Shown here: positions 63,370 through 64,000 of the stretch, piece by piece | Layout: each line of letters opens with the position of its first letter | How positions within the stretch are numbered: position 1 is the stretch's first letter | Source of the DNA: Anopheles merus | Taxonomy: Eukaryota; Arthropoda; Insecta; Diptera; Culicidae | Reading direction: 5' to 3' | Length of the DNA stretch: 64,000 nt | Assembly: GCF_017562075.2 (NCBI RefSeq) | Contig: NC_054081.1 | Coordinates: forward strand, 18,130,549 to 18,194,548 | Program-made: the position numbers and the translations under genes | The notes under the pieces: generated by a model | Databases searched by the model: none | What the model was told of the DNA's origin: nothing | What the model saw: only the letters and a program-made list of their open reading frames with translations

Positions 63370-64000
63370 CTCTCTCTCTCTCTATTATTTCTGTTGAAAG
63401 AGCGATTTCTGTTTATGGGTTTCTATTTTCTTCTGTTCTTCTTTTAAATGCTGTTGTATTTCATATCTGTTGTACGATGATGCCTCTCTCTTCATCTTCA
63501 CTCTTCTGCACATACAAACACATATTGTAATCGCTCCTTTGTTACGTTTTTGATCCACTATGTATCTCTCTGTTCTTTACCTTAATGAAACATTTGTTTG
63601 TCGTGTCGTTATAAATAATTGTACAATAATTTTAAAAGCAAATCAATTACCCATTAAAACCATCAAAACTTGTCTCAAAGTCGAAGCAGCTATAATACAA
63701 CCCAACGATAAGACGCTTTACTTTTCCGTTTTTTTTTTTTAATTTAATGTTTACTGCAAAACGTTTCTAATGCGGCTCTCTACAATGGTGACGATATTAT
63801 ATGGTTGAATGTCAAATTGGCACTCAAAAATATTTGTACTTCAAAAACTCTTCTCCTCTGTAACTGTTTTCAACATCACCTGCACCTGTTATGATATAAG
63901 CGTTTACGGATTCCCTCGCAAAATCTCAATGTTCGCATAAGCTGATGATAGTGATCATCCTCCACGATCTTTGGCGAATATTGGTGGTTTGCGTTTCACA
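62147..64000. other. Non-coding stretch, right edge
   Basis: T-rich sequence with no gene recognised. It could be downstream intergenic DNA or an intron leading to alternative 3' exons of the ADAM gene. A (TC)n array lies at about 63320-63384. Confidence 0.45.
63320..63384. repeat. (TC)n microsatellite
   Basis: CT array with two CGCT interruptions. Confidence 0.93.

Overview
The window is eukaryotic nuclear DNA from an insect, most likely a dipteran and plausibly an Anopheles-type mosquito. This rests on an insect-style ADAM gene with mostly short GT-AG introns, a CsRn1-type Ty3/gypsy retrotransposon, a tRNA-derived SINE with an (AAG)n tail, and many long CA/TG, TC/GA and TA microsatellites. 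The species is inferred; no species-specific marker was tested. No bacterial-type operon, CRISPR array, rRNA or intact tRNA gene was seen.

The right-hand quarter (49.9-62.0 kb, + strand) holds one well-supported gene: an 18-coding-exon ADAM protein of 892 residues, in the ADAM11/22/23 branch that Drosophila mind-meld (mmd) represents. All 18 exons join in frame at GT-AG sites. They give a signal peptide, a prodomain with a cysteine switch and a furin site, a metalloprotease-like domain that keeps all three zinc histidines but has Met in place of the catalytic Glu, then disintegrin, Cys-rich and EGF-like regions, one membrane helix and a short basic tail. It is therefore read as a non-enzymatic cell-surface adhesion or receptor protein.

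The left three quarters (1-49 kb) has no protein-coding gene I can support outside the retrotransposon. It looks like a long first intron and/or upstream regulatory DNA of the ADAM gene. Two + strand ratchet-type sequences, with an acceptor abutting a donor (CAG|GTGAGT at 3.99 kb and CAG|GTAAG at 48.58 kb), suggest a very long intron removed in steps. A possible 5' non-coding exon ends at 24,065.

A full-length Ty3/gypsy LTR retrotransposon (32,257-38,320, - strand, 6.06 kb) sits in this non-coding stretch. Its two 342-bp LTRs look identical, so insertion was recent. It has a tRNA-Trp primer-binding site, a long leader with tandem repeats, gag with a CHCC zinc finger, a textbook -1 frameshift signal (A AAA AAC, TAA stop, 6-nt spacer, two-part stem), and pol (protease, RT, RNase H, integrase). 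Pol carries a one-base-type frameshift inside integrase, which splits the catalytic DDE triad.

Smaller mobile DNA includes two SINE copies with target-site duplications plus three fragments, a 309-bp hAT-type MITE with a perfect 8-bp duplication, a second hAT-like unit of about 1.2 kb, and a tRNA-like remnant. Dinucleotide arrays produce most of the spurious open frames of the region.
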